This document shows positions 11,101 through 24,974 of a stretch of DNA of 64,000 bases, piece by piece. How positions within the stretch are numbered: position 1 is the first letter of the stretch; each line of letters starts with the position of its first letter. The notes below the pieces were generated by a model. It was not told the DNA's origin. It searched no databases and worked only from the letters and a program-made list of their open reading frames with translations. The DNA lies in the NCBI RefSeq assembly GCF_963675165.1, contig NC_087380.1, forward strand, positions 4,710,571 to 4,774,570, read 5' to 3'. The DNA comes from Halichondria panicea (lineage: Eukaryota; Porifera; Demospongiae; Suberitida; Halichondriidae). The translations under genes were made by a program, and so were the position numbers.

Positions 11101-12600
11101 TTGTTAAGGATGGCTCAATTAATTATTGTGGATTTCTTGATTACATGATTAAACTTTGCTAATGTAGTCTTATAAATGAAGGAACATGTTGAACGTGTGT
11201 TTAAAGTCATGTGACTTTCAGGGGTGGAGCTACAGTGAAATATACAACTTTACAATTTCCGGAATACATACAAGTGCAGCCATACCCCCAAATTTTTTTT
11301 TATGAAGTGCAACTCCCATATCACCATATTTATGGCGCCCGCCTGGATACGATGTGAAGCGGAAAATTGCGGAAAATTGAAATACGCATATTTAATTAGA
11401 GGGCATTAATTAGAGGGCATTAAATAGAAAATGCGACAGTTTTTGTAAATGATACGCATCATATCCGGGCTGGTGAACCTGAGTTGTACTTTATAAAAAT
11501 TGTTGGGGGTGTGGCTACACTTGGTTTCTAATCCTCCTCCTTCTTAATCACACTGTCACATGACCTCGAAACGAGTACATTTTGTACAAAACTACATTCC
11601 TACTAAATTTCATCCATTAATATATCACAATCACAATGGCTGAGCCAATTCAGATGCCAAGAGCTATAACCTGAAGAGCCGGGCTTAGGAGCGAATTTTC
11701 TGCTGATCCCAGAATGTGTAATCAGGCTTCTAGGAATTTCCTCTAGAGAGCTATTCCAGAACATTGAGAAGTAATAGTGTCTTTAGGCAATGTGTTCATA
11801 ATTGTGAAATGTGTAAAAAAAATTAGGGGTGGTGGTCAGTTGCTAGGTAACAATCTGGGCTACCTGTAGGCAAGTGATTACAATGCATGGTTCATGAAAA
11901 ATCTAAACTTTTTGGTTCTTTAAATAGCTCGCACGGTGGTCAACTGCCTGCCAACTGCCGCCAATCAATGTGAACAATCATTACCGACATATTTCGCCCA
12001 CGTATCTCCTGGTTGCGCATCATTGTTTGCGCATCATTGAGGATATACGGTACTTGGATGACAGAGAGCTATCGATTTAAAAAGATTCCTCTGCAACAAG
12101 GCTGTAAACTAACTGAATGCAGTTTCTCGATGACAGAACATTTGGAAAATCCTAGAATGGTACTATAGTAAACGAGTGTTGCAAGCGTGCGCCTCTCGCC
12201 TGCTTTCGCTCAAAAGTGTTGTTAATAATTTGCAAATTATATTATAATTGATTTCAAATGACACAAATGACACAATAGGTGCAGTGCAATTGATAACGAA
12301 TAATACTACAAATTGAAAATAATGTATTCCTAAAGATGCATGTGACACAAAACTACAGTTTAACACATTAGTCATAATTATTCCAAAGTTCGCGATAGCA
12401 CATTCTAGCATTTTGAATTCCAACAGCTGTATCAGCGCTTAGCGAATGTAGCAGGCTTTCTGGCTAGGATAGCTTATAACCGGTGTGACTTTCACTTTAC
12501 CTCTGGACTTCCAGATGCTTTCGCATTTACTGGAATTCGACGACTACGACAACTACGACGAAGAAATCCCCCCTGAGTATTTTTGGTTGTCCCACCAAAA
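8135..12600. other. Intergenic sequence, no supported gene
   Basis: Only short, non-conserved open frames occur. A family-B piggyBac-like fragment is visible at about 11,780-11,910 (shared with 18,630-18,770 and 23,180-23,300). A C-rich minus-strand frame at 10,535-10,984 has no motif I recognise. Confidence 0.4.
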
Positions 12601-12665
12601 ACCTATCCAAATGGAACTTGCGAGGCTAGGGCAGCATTAGCAGACTTAACATGTCTTTATACCTC

Positions 12666-13282
12666 TTAATGAACATTTCCATTCCACAACAGAGCTTTCT
12701 CAGTGATGTCAGCAAAGATTTGTTCCATGTCGGACACAATTTTGTCTGTGTCTAAACCTGCGTCTGCGTCTGTACATGTAGTTGTATCACCTTGGCCTGC
12801 TAGCCCTCTAATCAAATCCCATTCAGTTCCACTAAAATTAGGATTGTCAACTTCTTTAGTATGGGAACTGTGTGCGGACACCTCCTCGTCTTTTTTCTGG
12901 TGTAGAGACGAGTAAAAATTACAGCTTTGCACTGCAGAACTGAGCTAAAGTTTAGCCTCGACTCGGGCGAAAGTGTTGCAATACAATTTACAGCAGGTAT
13001 GTGATATAACAAGAGCCATCTTCACCAGCTGTGCAACTGAGGGTGATCCCAGCACTTTTTACACCCTGGAATTTAAGTGAAACGTATCGATCCATTCGCA
13101 ACACTAAGTAGTTTTCTTGTATAGTAGATCTCAAGACACTCTGTAACAAACGAAAACATCTGTACAAGATTGTAAGCTTTGATCCTATTAAAGATAAAAT
13201 TCGAAGAGGTGCTGCCTGTAATACACTGCCCACTCTTTTCGACGGCTCCCAAGTATTTAGGGTCCTCCTCCAGGCTTGGCAA
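12666..13282 (-). pseudogene. Possible decayed coding segment, unknown family
   Basis: Overlapping minus-strand frames (13,282-13,073, 13,233-12,988 and 12,932-12,666) read like protein but break frame within 250 bp. I do not recognise a family. It may be a relic of a transposon gene, as the surrounding region is repeat-rich. Confidence 0.2.
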
Positions 13283-13715
13283 GTTATCTACCGTACTATG
13301 TTAAATGCATTCATTGAAAATAAAACTGAGCAGAATAGCATGCCTGACCTTAATCAAGTAACAATACAACTGCCTGATGGATGTGGCGAGCACATGGGAG
13401 CTTTACTTAGGGGTTAGATGCTTTGAAATGTATGGCACCACTGTTTATAGCTTATGATACAAGCTAATCCCACACCACATACAGAAATATCCACGATCTT
13501 TACTGACTCGTAATAAGCAGGTAACAAAGTGTCTTCTATCTTGGTGCAACAGGACTGGGCAGGGGTATGACTCCACTCAAGAGCAGTATTCCAAGAGATG
13601 AGAAAGGATACCTAAGGAAAAATTGGAAAGAGATACCAACAATTGGATCCAATAAGTTACCATCGAATTGGGTAATTGTTTTTGATGGCAAGCCATAGGT
13701 TCCACTTAGGAAACA

Positions 13716-14490
13716 ATGCCGAAATGCATCTCGTACCCAAAGCAGCAACAGCCTTTCAATCCCAAAATGTTTCAGCAAAATGTTTTAGCAAGAACGCTTC
13801 ACTCAACTCACGAACACATCACCTTCACACCCGCTACCCATCCCCCCGCTAAGTGGAGAGAGTTTTTAGAATGTAGACCATGCAAACGATCAATCGATCA
13901 ATAATCGAAGCAATAACATGCAATCTATTAGATTCAGAAAATTATAATTGCTGGATCATATTCAGTACACAAGCACCCTTGCTGTATATCCGCAGAAGAG
14001 CTGATCTAAGAGTCTGGAGACATGTGAAACACACAACTGCAACAACAATTTTAGTCTACTCTCCTGACACAGATGTCTATAACATAGGCCTGACGACATT
14101 AAACGAGAACAAGAGGTGATAGTCCAAGCTAATTTCAGCTCTCCAAAATGATCCACAATTACAAGTTGCCGAAATGGGTAAAGCGGTCTTCTTTCATCAC
14201 AGGATGCCAGGAGAGCTCTTGTTTAGTACTGCGGACAAAATCAAGGAAAATTTCCTCTCGTTTCTTCCCCTAATGAAACATTTCAGTGCAATGGTGTCTT
14301 TACGAGGAACCGAAACACCACAACAGCTACTAATAGCCAGCACGAATGTTGATGTTGTTAGTGATCGTATTACGAGTGAGGAGGATAGAATGCCCTCCAC
14401 GTGGCTGCGCGGGTGGTGCAGCTTTATCAAAGTGCACTGCTCTTCTACCACTACCAGAACAGAGTGGGTGGAATCTCCTGAACAGTGAGT
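13716..14490 (+). pseudogene. Degenerate fragment with a YSPDTDVY motif
   Basis: The plus-strand frames read RVWRHV...[14 protein letters not shown], then a stop, then sequence in shifted frames to about 14,488. The ADxRVW...[12 protein letters not shown] signature occurs in an uncharacterised protein family that I recall as abundant in invertebrate, repeat-rich genomes. Its function is unknown to me. Frame breaks show that it is a relic. Confidence 0.35.
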
Positions 14491-15464
14491 AGATTGGGGG
14501 AACTGCAGCAGCAGATAAAAGAGATGAAAGGATATTCAATATTTATACCTATGGCAACTTATCTGAAGTCATATGAAATGTTAATGAATGTCATGTGTAC
14601 CTTCTCATCTATACCAAATGCACCTGGATACTTCAAAGCTCACTAATCCACGCTTGGATTGGTCAGTGTGCAGCTTGTGACATACTCTCCTCATACATCT
14701 GATATACCTACGTTCGATACTCTCTATCATATACTCGTGACTCTGACCCAAATTTGACCCAGATTAGTGTTTGTGTATATATAATTATAACTAGCGACAT
14801 GCACATCTAAGGACGACAAAAATATACCATATCGTCAGGAGTGTCACCAACATTCTTCACAAGTGTGATACAATCTTTGTCGTGAAGGTCATAGTTATAT
14901 AGCACGGGTCGGGTCCACAAAACGTTATACTATATAGTCTACCTATCTTACCTGCATTATAGAATACTGTACAGGAATGTTAACGGCTGGTAGCAGGGAT
15001 TGTTTCCAAACAGCTTCGCTTCTCTCTAGTGTATCTCTTTCTGTATCAAACTGATGAGAGTCGATGTCATCAAAATCGAGTTAATCCAACTCATGCAGAC
15101 AGACACTCTGCTGAGTGGTACAACGAATCGAGCACTCGCTACGATACCTGCTTGGTGTAAACTCCACGAATGTCGGTTCAAATGGAAGTCCTATATAATT
15201 ATAATTATATAGATTGACGTGCCTGATTAATTTTGCTCATACTGTTATCATGTGAGTTATCATCATCCCTCTCCGACATTCTCATGCTCGTATCCTGGCT
15301 TTCTTGCTCGTTCACATGCACTTCATCGTTCCACACCGTGATCCTTTCTTGTGCAGTTTTTACAAATTTGAAGGGCGTGTCCAAACCCAAAAGTTATGTC
15401 TCCATTGACCGTACAAAAAAATTGGTTCAGTTTTTGTAAACATTTTTCTGGCCAGGACGGTGAA

Positions 15465-15990
15465 AGTCTGGTAAGTATAGCTAGAATATCAGTAGTGTAA
15501 GTATAGTATAGCTAAAATAGAATTAGCATTAATGAACAGTCTTTATGTGAGCTTGTAAATTTCATACATCGTTCACCGAGCCCCACCTTCTCTCTGATGT
15601 CAACAGTATCAGGGGGTGGACCGTCTGATGGAAGTGGGTCACTGTCCAACGATGACGGACAAAAGTGTGTCATCGGGTGATGGACTGTCCGGCGACGATG
15701 AAAGTTTGTTGATGTCTGACAGTGAAGGTACACACTAGCTGTGCAGTTCTAATGAGATACCTGATGACTGATGGTTATACAATGTATACCAGAGGCGATG
15801 GTACACCTTATCAAAACAACTGTACCTCTTGGGTGGAGCATCGCTATAATATAGTAATACATGTACGTATTGTACTTCAAGTTGATATATCTTAGCACTG
15901 TTACATTCATAATTATGATGAGGCTGATCAATAAAAAAAATTTTTTTGGATTTTATCTCACCGTCGGTATCAGGTGAATTTGTAATTGGT
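15465..15990 (+). repeat. piggyBac-like family C, internal fragment
   Basis: This stretch is shared with 20,090-20,340, 41,280-41,420 and 55,321-55,600. It contains an uninterrupted version of the site into which the 13.9-kb element inserted at 41.43/55.32 kb. It ends near 15,960-15,990 with the TTTTGGATTTTATCTCACCG block that also marks the right part of the copies at 20.3, 59.5 and 63.95 kb. Confidence 0.55.
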
Positions 15991-15994
15991 GCAA

Positions 15995-17770
15995 GGAACT
16001 CTAGGCAAGACATTCCGAAGAGCTCCTTTGTTTTAGCGTCACGCACATCTGACCGAGTTGAACTTGCTCAAATCAAAATGTCATCTGGATGTTATTCTGC
16101 CTGGTTTGCGTGTGGTTTGGGCACCCGGCAAACCACCCGGTTCAAGTATGGACAGCTGTACCTTCGCCGCTAATACCAATTTGTAAAATAGTTTCTACGG
16201 TTGCTTTTCTTCAAGTTCTGATAGTGCTTCAACGCAAAAAATTTAATAGACTCCTAAATGATCGCAGAGAAACCGATGAAGAAAAGTACGGACCATTTGA
16301 AAACAGTATTTTTGTTTGGTGTAAATCTAAGGAAAGCCTTCATAAAAACTGTTTCACCATTAGATACAGAAAGTTTGCAAGTTCGCATCAATATGCTGCA
16401 GTGGATAGCTTTGTACAAAAGAATTTGGAGCTCATGGCACACCAGAATATGGTGCTGGAGGTGTTAAGGTGCTGGAGGTGTTAAGTTTCCAGATTATCTC
16501 GACATCCGTTGTAAAGATTCTGAAGACCAGCAATGCAAAAAAATATGCTAAGTTTATGCTACCCTTACAAATCTTGCCAAATCACAAGAATTAAACAAAT
16601 CAAATGGGTCAACACTACCTTGAACTAAAAATGTAGTTGAGAAATACCCAGAAGTCACCCAGAAGTCACACAAGATAAAAACCATCGTAATCGCTTGTTG
16701 GCTTTGATGACATCGTACTCTCAAAATTGTCATCGGAGAAGTTAGTTTTGTATGCCAGTAGACAACTTCCTGGTGGGGACCCTGATCCAGACGTACTGTC
16801 AAACATTAAGCCGACTAATGATCTATGCGAAGACTATTTAACTACAGCCATTCCAAACATAAAACAACTCACGAGAAGCACTATGGTTACTGTGAAAAAA
16901 AACAAGACAATGAAGTGGCTTACCAGAGGCTGAGCAGGACAATCTCACTCTGTTTGTGAACGACAGGAGCTAATGATTCAAGCAAAAAAACGTAGAGAGT
17001 TACTCGAAAAGATCTTATTGTAACTGTGGAGGAATTGGAGCAATTATTTGCTGATATTTGCTGATAAAAAATTCTTAAAAAGCAGGTACAAGTCAGAAAG
17101 AAAGTATTGAATCACTTTTACACATTTGAAGAAAAAAAGGCCGTTGTCTGAACTAATTAAAGAGGTCAAAGAAATTATTGCTGCTAACCCTACTACTGAT
17201 TGTCACAATGAAAATGAGATTGATACACCTATACATATGGATCCCATTTTCACTAGTAGGAAGACACGTGCTTCATAGATTTGTTGATGAGTCTACCAGT
17301 AGTAGTGGCTCAATGGTATGAAGGATTTATTCTTAGCGATTTATTCTTAGCTATAATGCTACTACAAAACTAGACGAGATCGCTTATGTTGAAGAAGAAG
17401 AACACTTTAATTTTAACTTAATAGAAGCTGGGGATTTCAACAGCGTAGACTTAATTGATACTATACACAGGCTTGATTTCATACAGTCAAGAAAAGCTGA
17501 AAGGTGGCTGTGGTTATCCAAAACAAGGAAACACTTTTCAGTGGATGAAGACTGAGCACATATCCGCACAAAGCACTGTTGTGGCGAAAGCCTTTCACAT
17601 GCAATAATTATGGTTACGTTGATGTTTTGCATACACCCGCACAGAGCTGTCTTCACCACCGATCAGAATATAATCTTCAATGCTATCAAACCAACAAAGT
17701 AGGTGTGATGAACATGACCAACATAACTAGGCCCGCACCTACTTCCGGGATCAAGTTACAGTTACAGTAA
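15995..17770 (+). pseudogene. Decayed protein-like region, family not recognised
   Basis: Short plus-strand frames at 16,089-16,484, 16,727-16,933 and 17,378-17,550 look protein-like but are broken by many stops. The first contains a 17-bp perfect tandem duplication (16,451-16,484). No catalytic motif is visible, and a dead transposon gene is the simplest reading. Confidence 0.25.
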
Positions 17771-18010
17771 CAGCGGTCAATAATCATTTACCTCAATGTT
17801 TGTACAAAGTCTTACAAAGAGAAATTTCTCCAGATACATATGAGCAACATTGATCAAAAATATGTACTTGTTCGTGCGTTTGTGAATACATTCTCTTACA
17901 TGTAAATTATTTAGTTATAGATTGTTATGGTAGTCTCCATTGCATGCACAGTTATTATAATGTATAATTTATTATTAGGGATGTTTCATTATTATATCCA
18001 TGCCTATTAA

Positions 18011-18785
18011 CCCTTTCCCGGCTTTAGCCGTCATAAGACGGCAGCGGTAGTGATAATTTTCAAAAAATCGTTGTGGGCGCTGTGCGCACGCTGTAGGTAC
18101 CAGCACATGCGCATTGGGCTGCTCTTTCACGTGGTATCTTTAATATCTTGCCTCGAGGTACGCTACTGTTGAAATAAAAGTGACCGTTTATAATGGCTAC
18201 AAGATCTTTGTAGTACCACCTCAGCGGGCAGCTAGACAGTGAGAATAACGATGCTTATGGCCTTGTTGAGTAAGAGGACAGTGACTGGGATCATACCAAG
18301 AGAGGAAACTACTTTTCAGAGGTCAAGCTATAAATATAGAGCCGGAGGAAGAAGCTCCTGAGCATAAACCAAAGTCCTGGACTTTGTGTAGTCTGGATAG
18401 CTTCAGTATGGTATGCTTAGTCTAGTTAGTACACAAGTGGACATCATGAGCCACCATTGAACTTGTAAACCTGTGTATAGGTGAAGAAAACATTTCCCTT
18501 GAAAAGGGCGTCTGCTGATGCGACCTCGCAGAGAAGTTTCAGCTGATCTTGATTGAACCATGTTACCGTGAGAACACTTACTTAGTGTCTTTAGTTACTT
18601 TATGCCTTCATACTTCACACAATATTGTTTATGTTCATAATTGTGAAATGTGTAAAAAAATCGTTAATTAGTGGGGGGTGGTCATGATGTCATGGTACCC
18701 CCAGGATCTGGGCTACCTGTAGGAAATAGTTGCAAGTGATTACAATGCATTGTTCATGAGAAATGTGTATTCATTTTGTGGTTAA
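18011..18785 (+). mobile_element. piggyBac-like MITE, family B, right end lost
   Basis: The element starts directly after TTAA (18,007-18,010) with CCCTTTCCCGGCTTTAGCC and aligns over its length with the complete copy at 22,492-23,361. The right inverted repeat is missing. A TTAA target and CCCTTT-type ends suggest the piggyBac superfamily. Confidence 0.65.
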
Positions 18786-19104
18786 TTAGCAAGCAGTACT
18801 TTAACCGTCGGATTCTTACACAGCATTTCAATGATGAATTTCCAAGTGTATACAACATTGTAAAACTTGATGTTTCCAAACCGTTCCTACTTCATGTTCC
18901 CAAGTTGCTTGCAAACTAACACATGCAGTTTCCAAGAGTTTCACAAAGTTGTTACAGCTAAACTGTTGCTGACTTAGCGAAAATTAATGTGTGTCATGGT
19001 GCTCAATTGCTCACATGCACACATGCACAAAGATTACTAGGTAAAAGAAAGTTGGCAATAGCAAATAGACTATCTGAGCCTGAAATATAATAATTGATTT
19101 TGAC

Positions 19105-19320
19105 ACTTGTATGTTGGGCTGCTGTCCGTCAGTCTGATATGTTGGGCTTTGTGGGCACTTGTCCGTCAGCCGTCAGCCTGATATGTTGGGCTTTGTGGGC
19201 ACTTGTCCGTCAGTCTGATATGTTGGGCAGTCTGATATGTTGGGCTTTGTGGGCACCTGTCCGTCAGTCTGATATGTTGGGCTTTGTGGGCACCTGTCCG
19301 TCAGTCTGATATGTTGTGCT
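19105..19320 (+). repeat. 37-bp minisatellite, about five units
   Basis: The unit is CAGTCTGATATGTTGGGCTT plus TGTGGGCACCTGTCCGT. It is repeated with small internal deletions. A short open frame across it is a repeat artefact. Confidence 0.75.
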
Positions 19321-19736
19321 ACTGATAGTCCCAAGTGCATTATTTATAGTATTATTATCTTGCTGTCTGACGGCCAAGCCCACAGGCGAAACTACTGAAA
19401 CGAAAGCGACAAAAAGTAAGGCGACCCAATGACTGTCGTGTTACGATAAGTGACAAAGCACGTTGTGCAATTGGAGAAGATATGGACATGGTATAATTGT
19501 TGTGTGAAGCAACTATCTTGTGAAGCAACTATCTTTTGACGACACAGAGTATTCATTTAACTATTTGGTGGATTGAAGAAAAATATTAATGGCAATATAT
19601 TAATGGCAAAAATAGATCGTAATCGAAAGAACCTTGAGCAAGCGTATGCTGAGTATAATTATACTAGCACAGAGAACATATCCGCTCATTTAATTTGCCA
19701 TATGCCAACCAAAGTTGGTGGCTATAGGATATAGGA

Positions 19737-20530
19737 TACCACGATCGTGGCCCGAAATTCTAATTTAGGAAGTAGCTCGAACTACGCACATAGAGGAAGA
19801 GCTAGAATTTTCCAAGCCACGTTGCTATGTTAAAATTTCATTAGCATCTTACCGCACGAAGTTTATAGCTATGGCTAGGTTGTTTACTTGTGCCGATGTG
19901 CTTGAACAGCTTGAGAACAGCAATAGCGATGTCTCCTCTGGTGATGACAGTGCCTATGAAGGAGAGGGGATAGTAGGATACGGCTACCAGCTTTATGCCA
20001 GACATGCATGACATGGACCTAGACGCTAGAGCTATGGACCAGGACGGTGAAAGACCAGGAGAGGGCTCACTGTGTGACTCTGGCAAGTAGTATAGTATAG
20101 CTAGAATATCAGTAGTAAGTATAAGTATAGTATAGCTAAAATAGAATTAGCAATAATAAACAGTCTTTATGTGAGCTTGTAAATTTCATAGATCGTTCAC
20201 CGATATAGTAATACATGTACGTATTGTACTTCAAATTGATATATCTTAGCACTATGATGTGAAAATCAAGCTTAGTCAACAAGCCTTAGTCAACAAGCCT
20301 TTATACCTTATGATAAAATTTTTGGATTTTATCTCACCGCTGGCTGAGCATTTAAAATGAGCATTTAAAATGATAAAAACGGGTGAGCGTAATAACCGTG
20401 GTTGCTATGGCAACACATGTTGCACCATTTTATTCCTTGTTGTATGCGCATTCTATCGGTATATGGTTGCTAGGCATTTTATTGCTCTGGAAACCCGATA
20501 GAGAATTTACAGACATTTCACTTCACAGCT
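19737..20530 (+). mobile_element. piggyBac-like family C, internally deleted copy
   Basis: The left part begins at CCACGATCGTGGCCCG and carries the conserved start MARLFTCADVLEQLE (ATG at about 19,872) followed by an acidic segment. The frame soon breaks. The right part (20,320-20,530) is the inverse of the element end seen at 63,779-64,000. A 13-bp tandem duplication (GAGCATTTAAAAT) at about 20,346-20,371 is absent from the copies at 59.5 and 63.95 kb. Confidence 0.6.
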
Positions 20531-20534
20531 CAAC

Positions 20535-21780
20535 AGGAAGCTGGACTTAAATATATAATTATGTCTTCGATGGAGCGAAGTATTATTTACACTCTACATG
20601 CTCTACATGCTCTACATGCTTTATATATATGCATACTTAATTTATCTCTCATAATTTATCTCTCATAATTATTATATAAGTACGTAGTATAGTATACATG
20701 TATAATTAAAACACATGAACACTATAAGCTATTCAATGGCACAACAATATAAACCAATTCATTTTTGGATGAGTCCAATTAATGGAATCTGCGTTAGATA
20801 AATTTAATTGATGAGCTGTTTCCCGTTAATAGCTAAACCATTGATATTTTGTTGTACCATCAGAATTCAACATCAGAATTCAATGGAATGGCTTTGCACT
20901 TTGCACTTTTGATTCTTCTAGCTCGCCTCATAATATAGCCAGCACATGTAACTTGACGGTTGAGATATCACAGTCCGGGAAAAAACACTCTAAAACTGTT
21001 GATACAATATCTCTGATTCTTGCGGCACGGACTTGATTTGCTAGCAGAGTATAATATAGTTTTCTTATTGATGGAGAGAAATGCCTTCCACTTTTAGTCT
21101 CAACAAAAATACTATCTTTTACTGTTTGCAGTTCTTCTTTACAGCTACAATCGCTGACTTTAGACTTTCATTTTCGGTTTGTAATTTTTCTGAGGACTCT
21201 TCTAAAGCAACAAAATCTAACAATACAGAGCTTTTTGTAATTTCTGTACCTTTCTCTCAGACGTTAGTTGAGTTTTTTGAGTAGATTTCTTTGTAGTGTC
21301 CAACTTTATTGCTGTGGTGCCTACTGCTTCTTGCAATTTAAGTACGGTGATATCTTTTTTTTTAACTAGTCTTTTCAATTTTCACTATCCTTATCTTTAT
21401 ACAGTGTTGTAGAGATTTGATTCTTTTCGTCTCTCAACATATTTAGGTAGATAACTCGGCTTTTTCTTGAGATTTGGTCGAATACCACCAGTCAAAAAAT
21501 TGAATTTTATGCTGTATCAATACCTGTGTATTCTGCGCACCGGACAATCCTACCAATCTCAAAATTGCATAAGGTCATTTAAAATGAATTTTTAAGTTAA
21601 CAATACCTGTGTATTCTGCGCACCGGACAATCCTACGATCTGAGCACACAAGGTATACCTGTTGAATTTTAGCTACATTTGTTTATGTATTGACGTTTTT
21701 ATGGGTGGGGAGAGGATGTGGGGAGAGGACTATGAGAAGTGGGGACTATGAGAAGGCATTTGCGAGGATCACGAGAGATT
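20535..21780. other. AT-rich stretch, possible relic of a coiled-coil frame on the minus strand
   Basis: Between about 21,100 and 21,260 the minus strand reads a Glu/Ser/Lys-rich coiled-coil-like segment (EESSEKLQTENESLKSAIV) before stops appear. Nothing else is recognisable. Confidence 0.2.
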
Positions 21781-21811
21781 TGTTGCTGATCGAGGGCAAC
21801 AAATTACAACA

Positions 21812-21960
21812 ATGCCAACCTCGTATACAATTGGTGAACAGGGTGCAGAAAGCATTCACAAATGGCTGACGGTATATAATGAAAGAACACTTTATACCGA
21901 CAAACATTGCTCAACAGCCTCCTATACTCATATACTCGAGCTTTCGTACTCACCACATTC
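21812..21960 (+). pseudogene. Fragment resembling the RAG1-like C-terminal Glu motif
   Basis: The frame reads IGEQGAESIHKWL. This closely matches GEQGAEAIHAYF, the segment holding the catalytic Glu of the RAG1-like transposase at 48.2-51.6 kb. The similarity ends after about 15 residues, so this is either a relic of a second copy or chance. Confidence 0.3.
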
Positions 21961-22491
21961 GACTAAGCTAGGTGGTAGTGAGACAGAGACAGAGTTTACA
22001 GTTTACCTTAGCTAGCTAGCTAGTTCACTTTATCTTGTATTTATATCTAACTCACTCATAACTCCAAAACGACAGAAGCGTGACAGAAGCAAAACATATA
22101 ACAATTATGGTAGTGGTTAGTATCCAGCCATATCTTTCTCTCTTTGTAATTATTTTTATCCACTTACATTACATTGAACTTTCATCATTGTTGGAGAGCC
22201 CCTGTGTGCAGCAGGAAGGGGATGTACTTTGCTTCCTGCTTTTTGTGTAAGGACAATAATCAAAACCAAGTGGCACATTTTTGATTGATTTTGATTGCAC
22301 TGAAACAACTGTGCTGTATTGCCAAGGCTAAATACGTAGAAACACATGGTTGTGCATCGTAGAGAGTACGTCTGCCTTTGAAAACACTCAAGGTACCCCA
22401 TTTAAGGATGCACAGAGTAATCGATCAACATAATTACACATGTACACATGTGCAGTATTTACACATGTGCAGTAATTATATTCAGTATTAA

Positions 22492-23361
22492 CCCTTTCCC
22501 GGCTTTAGCCGTCATATGACGGCAGCGGTAGTGATAATTTTCAAAAAATCGTTGTGGGCGCTGTGTTGGAGCTATGCGCACACTGTAGGTACCAGCACAT
22601 GCGCATTGGGCTGCTCTTTCACATGGTATCTTTAATATCTTGCCTCGAGGTACACTTTGTGCAGTACTGTCGAAAGAAAAGTGACCTTTTGATAATGGCT
22701 ACAAGATCTTTGTAGTACAACCTCAGCGAGGTTCTAGGGCAGCTAGACAGTGAGAATAATGATGCTTATGGCCTTGTTGAGTAAGAGGACAGTGACTGGG
22801 ATCATACCAAGAGAGGAAACTACTTTTCAGAGATCAAGCTATAAACATAGAGCCTGAAGAGCCGGAGGAAGAAGCTCCTGAGCATGAACCAAAGTCCTGG
22901 ACCTTGTAAGTAACTATGGAGTATCATATGTAGTCTGGATAGCTTCAGTATGGTATGCTTAGTCTAGTTAGTACACAAGTGGACATCATGAGCCACCATT
23001 GAACTTGTAAACCTGTGTGTAGGTGAAGAAAACATTTCCCGGGAAAAGAGCGTCTGCCGATACGACCTCGCAGAGAAGTTTCTGCTGATCCTGATTGAAC
23101 CATGTCACCGTGAGAACATTGAGAACACTTACTTAGTGTTTTTAGTTACTTCATGCCTTCATACAATATTCTTTATGTTCATAATTGTAAAATGTGTAAA
23201 AAATCGTTAATTAGTGGGGGGTGGTCAGTTGCTAGGTAACGATGATGATGTCATGGTACCCCCAGGATCTGGGCTACCTGTAGGAAATAGTTGCAAGTGA
23301 TTTCAAAGAAAAATATGTATATATTCTGTATTTTGTTTTTTTAATTAAAGCCGGGAAAGGG
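22492..23361 (+). mobile_element. Complete 870-bp piggyBac-like MITE, family B
   Basis: TTAA flanks both ends (22,488-22,491 and 23,362-23,365). The terminal inverted repeat CCCTTTCCCGGCTTTA is perfect over 16 bp. The interior has no intact frame. Other copies are at 18,011, 40,138-41,045 (reverse), 31,238-34,632 (reverse, interrupted) and fragments at about 11.8 and 29.3 kb. It contains a 9-bp duplication (near 23,110) absent from the 18-kb copy. Confidence 0.85.
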
Positions 23362-23379
23362 TTAATACATATTTTTCTT

Positions 23380-24960
23380 TAAAAATTCGTATCTCAACTC
23401 GTAACTATTTCGTTAACATCACCTAGTACATAAATAATAGTGACTAAAGCAGAAAATTAGCAGCAGCGTACATTGTTTTAATTAAAGCTGTCTGATAATT
23501 AAAGCTATCGCATTTTTCCAATAATATCACAACAAACACAAAATTAATGTATAGCTGGACCTTTACAATAGCAGATTTTTTAGCCTTGTTTTACTATAAA
23601 TACCTTCCAGCTTAAATTTCAAGCGTCATTTACTAGGGTTGAACATAAGAAAGTAAACTACCTGAATTTCAGATCCCATGGTATAGCCACTTGATACAGA
23701 CCAGGTGCAACAAAATTATAGCACAGATAATTATGTGATGTGATAGCGTTCTGCTGGTCCAAATCCGAATGGTTAAACACTTGGCTGGATGTAGATGCAA
23801 CTGCGGTTCAGTATCATCAACGTCAATATTAGCGGAGGTACTTTGTGTGTCCTCTCCCACAGCGCCTGGTGTACTGAATGCATGTGTCTAAACACTAACA
23901 AAGTGCATATAGATGTGCATTTTTTTTGTCTTGGCTAAGAGCCAGTCTTTACACTGTGTGTTGGTTGTCAACCTCTGATACGTAGATATGATGACAAGTG
24001 ATGTGAGTGCACCCATTTTCATCACCCTAGGAAGGACGTAGAACTCCCTCCTGACGTACCCTCCCAGTTGTGTCTCCTGGACCAAACCACTCCTGGACCA
24101 AACCACACAATACAGTAGTGCCCCGGGATCACCCCTTTGTTGCACATGATCACATGAAGGCTACTGCAGTTTAATTGTCAGCTTTTTCTCGTCTGCTTAT
24201 TGTTTTGTGTAAGATCTTATGCCATGATTAAAACCGCAAGTATATAGTTTGTGTCAATTTATAAGAGCAGTAAGTACTTTCAGCGAGGATGTAGCTAAGT
24301 ACCTTCCAGAGGGCCAGATACGAGCCCAGATACGAGCGAGTAAAAGCTAAGAGTAGACGGTCTAAAAATACGCTTGATCTCCAGATAAATAGGGGTTGAC
24401 TGACTTTTTTCCCCTACCTTTCCTACCTTTCTATAATTGGATAAAGCCCTCAGTTCTTGGTTTACCCAAGCCAAAAATTGACGAAAAATAACCCAAGTGT
24501 TGCTACCGCAGGACAGGTCCTCGCCCACTGTGGCAGGAGATAAGACTAATAATATTATAAAATAAATTATAATATTCAACTTATAATATACTCATGGGGA
24601 GCAGCAGAAATAAATAGAAACAATGTTTTCTGGAAGAGGAAGCTCCCGCAAGTGAAGAGAGAACAGACCGCCGAAATGAACAGAGCACGGGCTGGAGCAA
24701 CAACAATTGAAGGCTCCAGAATCATAAACAAGTCATAGACAAACTGAAACTGTATTCAAATGAATTACTCTTCTTAACACTCCACTCTTCTCGATGTAAT
24801 GGATCAATTGTTTTGAGAGTGGGGAGACTAGGCACGGGTACTAGGCACGGGTTGCATCCATCCTAACTGGACAGTGCTCCATCAATCAAGTATCCCGTCC
24901 TTGTCGCCAAGAATATGTAGTGTATTAGCCTAGCTGAGTCACTAGCTAAACTGATAGGAA
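23380..24960. other. No supported gene
   Basis: I see only short frames. Tandem micro-duplications occur at about 24,075-24,107, 24,316-24,340 and 24,829-24,852. Confidence 0.4.
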
Positions 24961-24974
24961 TATCTGTGTCTCTG

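Noticed and set aside
15120-15200. tRNA-like B box (GGTTCAAAT) near 15,173
   Set aside because: There is no A box at the right distance and no cloverleaf can be drawn.
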